Below are positions 62,590 through 64,000 of a stretch of DNA of 64,000 bases, in pieces. Origin of the DNA: Suipraeoptans intestinalis. GTDB lineage: Bacteria > Bacillota > Clostridia > Lachnospirales > Lachnospiraceae. A program made the position numbers and the translations under genes. The notes beneath the pieces were generated by a model. The model had not been told where the DNA came from. It saw only the letters and a program-made list of their open reading frames with translations, and ran no database searches. Where the stretch lies: NCBI RefSeq assembly GCF_009696485.1, contig NZ_VULY01000018.1, positions 1,232,001 through 1,296,000 of the forward strand, written 5' to 3'. The number at the start of each line of letters is the position of its first letter. Position 1 is the first letter of the stretch.

Positions 62590-64000
62590 ATGTACTCCAA
62601 AGCAAGAAGCGGATGGATGAAGCACATAGACTTTATCATGTTGGATCAGATCTGTCTGGGACTTTCTTTTGCCGTGGCTTTTTTTCTGCATGGCAGAGAC
62701 TGGAGCAGGACAGTGGGAAAGCAGGCGTATTGGAAAATGTTTCTGGTCCTTCTTCTGCTCCAGGTGTTTGTGACGGTCTTCTTTGAAACCTTCCGGAATG
62801 TCTTGAAACGAGGCTATTACGAAGAACTGAAAGCTACCTTCAAGAACACGGCGCTGATCTTTCTGATGCTGTCGGCCTACCTGCTTTTGGCGGGAATAGG
62901 AGATGAATACTGCAAGATGATCTGGATCCTGACAGGAGGGATCTACCTGGCGCTGACTTATGGCGTCCGGAGCCTGTGGAAAAGACGGCTGTTTCACAAA
63001 AAAAAGAAGCAGATAGGAAAGCACTCTCTTTTGATCCTTACAACGAGAGAGCTGGCAGATACTGTGATTCAAAGAATCCGGGAAAACAACTACGGCAGAT
63101 TCCGGATCCGGGGGATTATCCTGACAGACGACGGGAAGAAGGAAGAGCAGATCCAGGGGATCCCGGTGGTGGCAGAGATGAGCACGGTTCTGGAATATAT
63201 CAGAACGGAATGGGTGGATGAAATATTTTTACATCTTGCAGGGCGGCAGGAAGCGTATCAGGATCTGATCGCCCAGTGTGTAAAGATGGGAGTCACCGTA
63301 CACTGCAATCATCCGGAAATGGAGGAAAATGATTTTCTGGGGAAGCGTCTGGTGGAGCGGATGAATTCCTATACCGTGCTGACATACAGCGCCAATGTGA
63401 TCACCTCTCGGCAGGCGGCGGTAAAAAGAGCCATAGACATCCTGGGAGGTACGGTGGGATGCCTGATCACCCTGGGACTGCTGCTGGTCATTGGACCCAT
63501 CATCTACATCCAGTCTCCCGGACCTGTATTTTTCAGCCAGGAGAGAGTAGGAAAAAATGGACGAAGATTTAAAATATACAAGTTTCGCAGCATGTATCTG
63601 GATGCAGAAGGACGAAAAAAAGAGCTGCTGAAAAAGAACCGCAACAAGGAAGGCCTGATGTTCAAGGTGGAAGATGATCCCCGGATCATTGGAAACTACA
63701 AGGGACCGGGAAGAGGGATCGGAAGTTTTATACGAAAAACTTCGCTGGATGAATTTCCACAGTTCTGGAACGTGCTGAAAGGCGAGATGTCTCTGGTAGG
63801 CACCAGACCTCCGCTGGTGGAGGAGTGGGAGCGGTATTCCAAGCACCATCGGGCAAGAATGGCGACCATACCCGGTATGACAGGACTTTGGCAGGTGAAC
63901 GGGCGAAGTGAAGTGACAGATTTTGAAAAAGTCGTAAAGTGGGATGTGGAGTATATTGAAAACTGGAGTATGGAACTGGATTTCCGACTGATCCTGCAGA
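62590..64000 (+). CDS. Polyprenyl-phosphate sugar-1-phosphate transferase (priming glycosyltransferase), partial
   Basis: Starts capsule repeat-unit assembly by moving a sugar-1-phosphate to undecaprenyl phosphate; whether galactose or glucose is used cannot be read from sequence. The frame is open to the window end (470 codons). Four N-terminal membrane segments are followed by a Rossmann-like CoA-binding-type domain (about 135-265). Then a helix (GGTVGCLITLGLLLVIGPII) leads into the catalytic domain with VFFSQERVGKNGRRFKIYKF, RKTSLDEFPQFWNVLKGEMS, LVGTRPPLVEEWERY and PGMTGLWQVNGRSEVTDFEK. This is the CpsE/WbaP pattern. AGGAGAAAGAAG precedes the ATG. Confidence 0.93.
   Translation, partial: MYSKARSGWMKHIDFIMLDQICLGLSFAVAFFLHGRDWSRTVGKQAYWKMFLVLLLLQVFVTVFFETFRNVLKRGYYEELKATFKNTALIFLMLSAYLLLAGIGDEYCKMIWILTGGIYLALTYGVRSLWKRRLFHKKKKQIGKHSLLILTTRELADTVIQRIRENNYGRFRIRGIILTDDGKKEEQIQGIPVVAEMSTVLEYIRTEWVDEIFLHLAGRQEAYQDLIAQCVKMGVTVHCNHPEMEENDFLGKRLVERMNSYTVLTYSANVITSRQAAVKRAIDILGGTVGCLITLGLLLVIGPIIYIQSPGPVFFSQERVGKNGRRFKIYKFRSMYLDAEGRKKELLKKNRNKEGLMFKVEDDPRIIGNYKGPGRGIGSFIRKTSLDEFPQFWNVLKGEMSLVGTRPPLVEEWERYSKHHRARMATIPGMTGLWQVNGRSEVTDFEKVVKWDVEYIENWSMELDFRLILQ

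Overview
The window looks like the replication-origin region of a low-to-mid GC Firmicute of class Clostridia, most likely family Lachnospiraceae. The evidence is the gene order rsmG-mnmG-mnmE-jag-yidC-yidD-rnpA-rpmH / dnaA-oriC-dnaN-yaaA-recF-gyrB-gyrA, strong Shine-Dalgarno (SD) sites, A/T-run terminators, and neighbours such as DUF4173, DUF819 and two YibE/F genes. I cannot name the genus from sequence alone. Genes left of about 6.2 kb read leftward and most genes right of it read rightward, as expected for two forks leaving oriC at 7.73-7.99 kb. recF and gyrA are each interrupted by what looks like one missing A in an A run, which suggests sequencing error or very recent mutation.

Layout. 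0-6.1 kb: tRNA modification, membrane insertion, RNase P and L34 genes. 6.2-14.9 kb: replication initiation and gyrase. 14.9-17.5 kb: a leftward AT-rich GntR / ABC ATPase / permease / DUF3592 module with an autoregulatory-looking operator, next to an apparent IS30 transposase remnant. 17.5-22.2 kb: DUF2975 + XRE regulator, DUF4173 membrane protein, two-subunit fumarate hydratase, PlsC. 22.2-25.3 kb: a yybP-ykoY-type (manganese) riboswitch with its own promoter and terminator ahead of a P-type ATPase. 25.3-37.1 kb: dipeptidase, DUF819 transporter-like protein, CPBP protease, GH18 protein, Sua5, Upp, dCMP deaminase, D-cysteine desulfhydrase family enzyme and two YibE/F proteins.

37.16-58.85 kb: an integrative conjugative element of Tn916/ICEBs1 type. 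It has two DUF961 proteins, an FtsK-like coupling protein, an oriT with an ICEBs1-like nic hairpin, a MobT relaxase, a pilin-like protein, TcpE, a VirB4 ATPase, a VirB6-like protein, a glucosaminidase-NlpC/P60 hydrolase, TcpC and ArdA. Its cargo includes a thioester/SpaA adhesin with an atypical sorting signal, two XRE regulators, a DUF4160/DUF2442 pair and several unknown genes. I find a 13-bp direct repeat at both proposed ends, but no tyrosine or serine integrase and no excisionase; the only recombinase-like gene is an IS30-family transposase just inside the right end. The element sits between the second YibE/F gene and the capsule promoter.

58.9-64.0 kb: the start of a capsule/exopolysaccharide operon (CpsB phosphatase, CpsC co-polymerase, CpsD tyrosine kinase, LCP ligase, priming sugar transferase cut by the window end), preceded by a leader with a terminator-like hairpin.

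No rRNA, tRNA or CRISPR array was seen. The most interesting points are the integrase-less conjugative element with candidate att repeats, its sortase-less thioester adhesin, the coupling protein fused to a DNA-binding domain, and possible attenuators upstream of the element's first gene and of the capsule operon.
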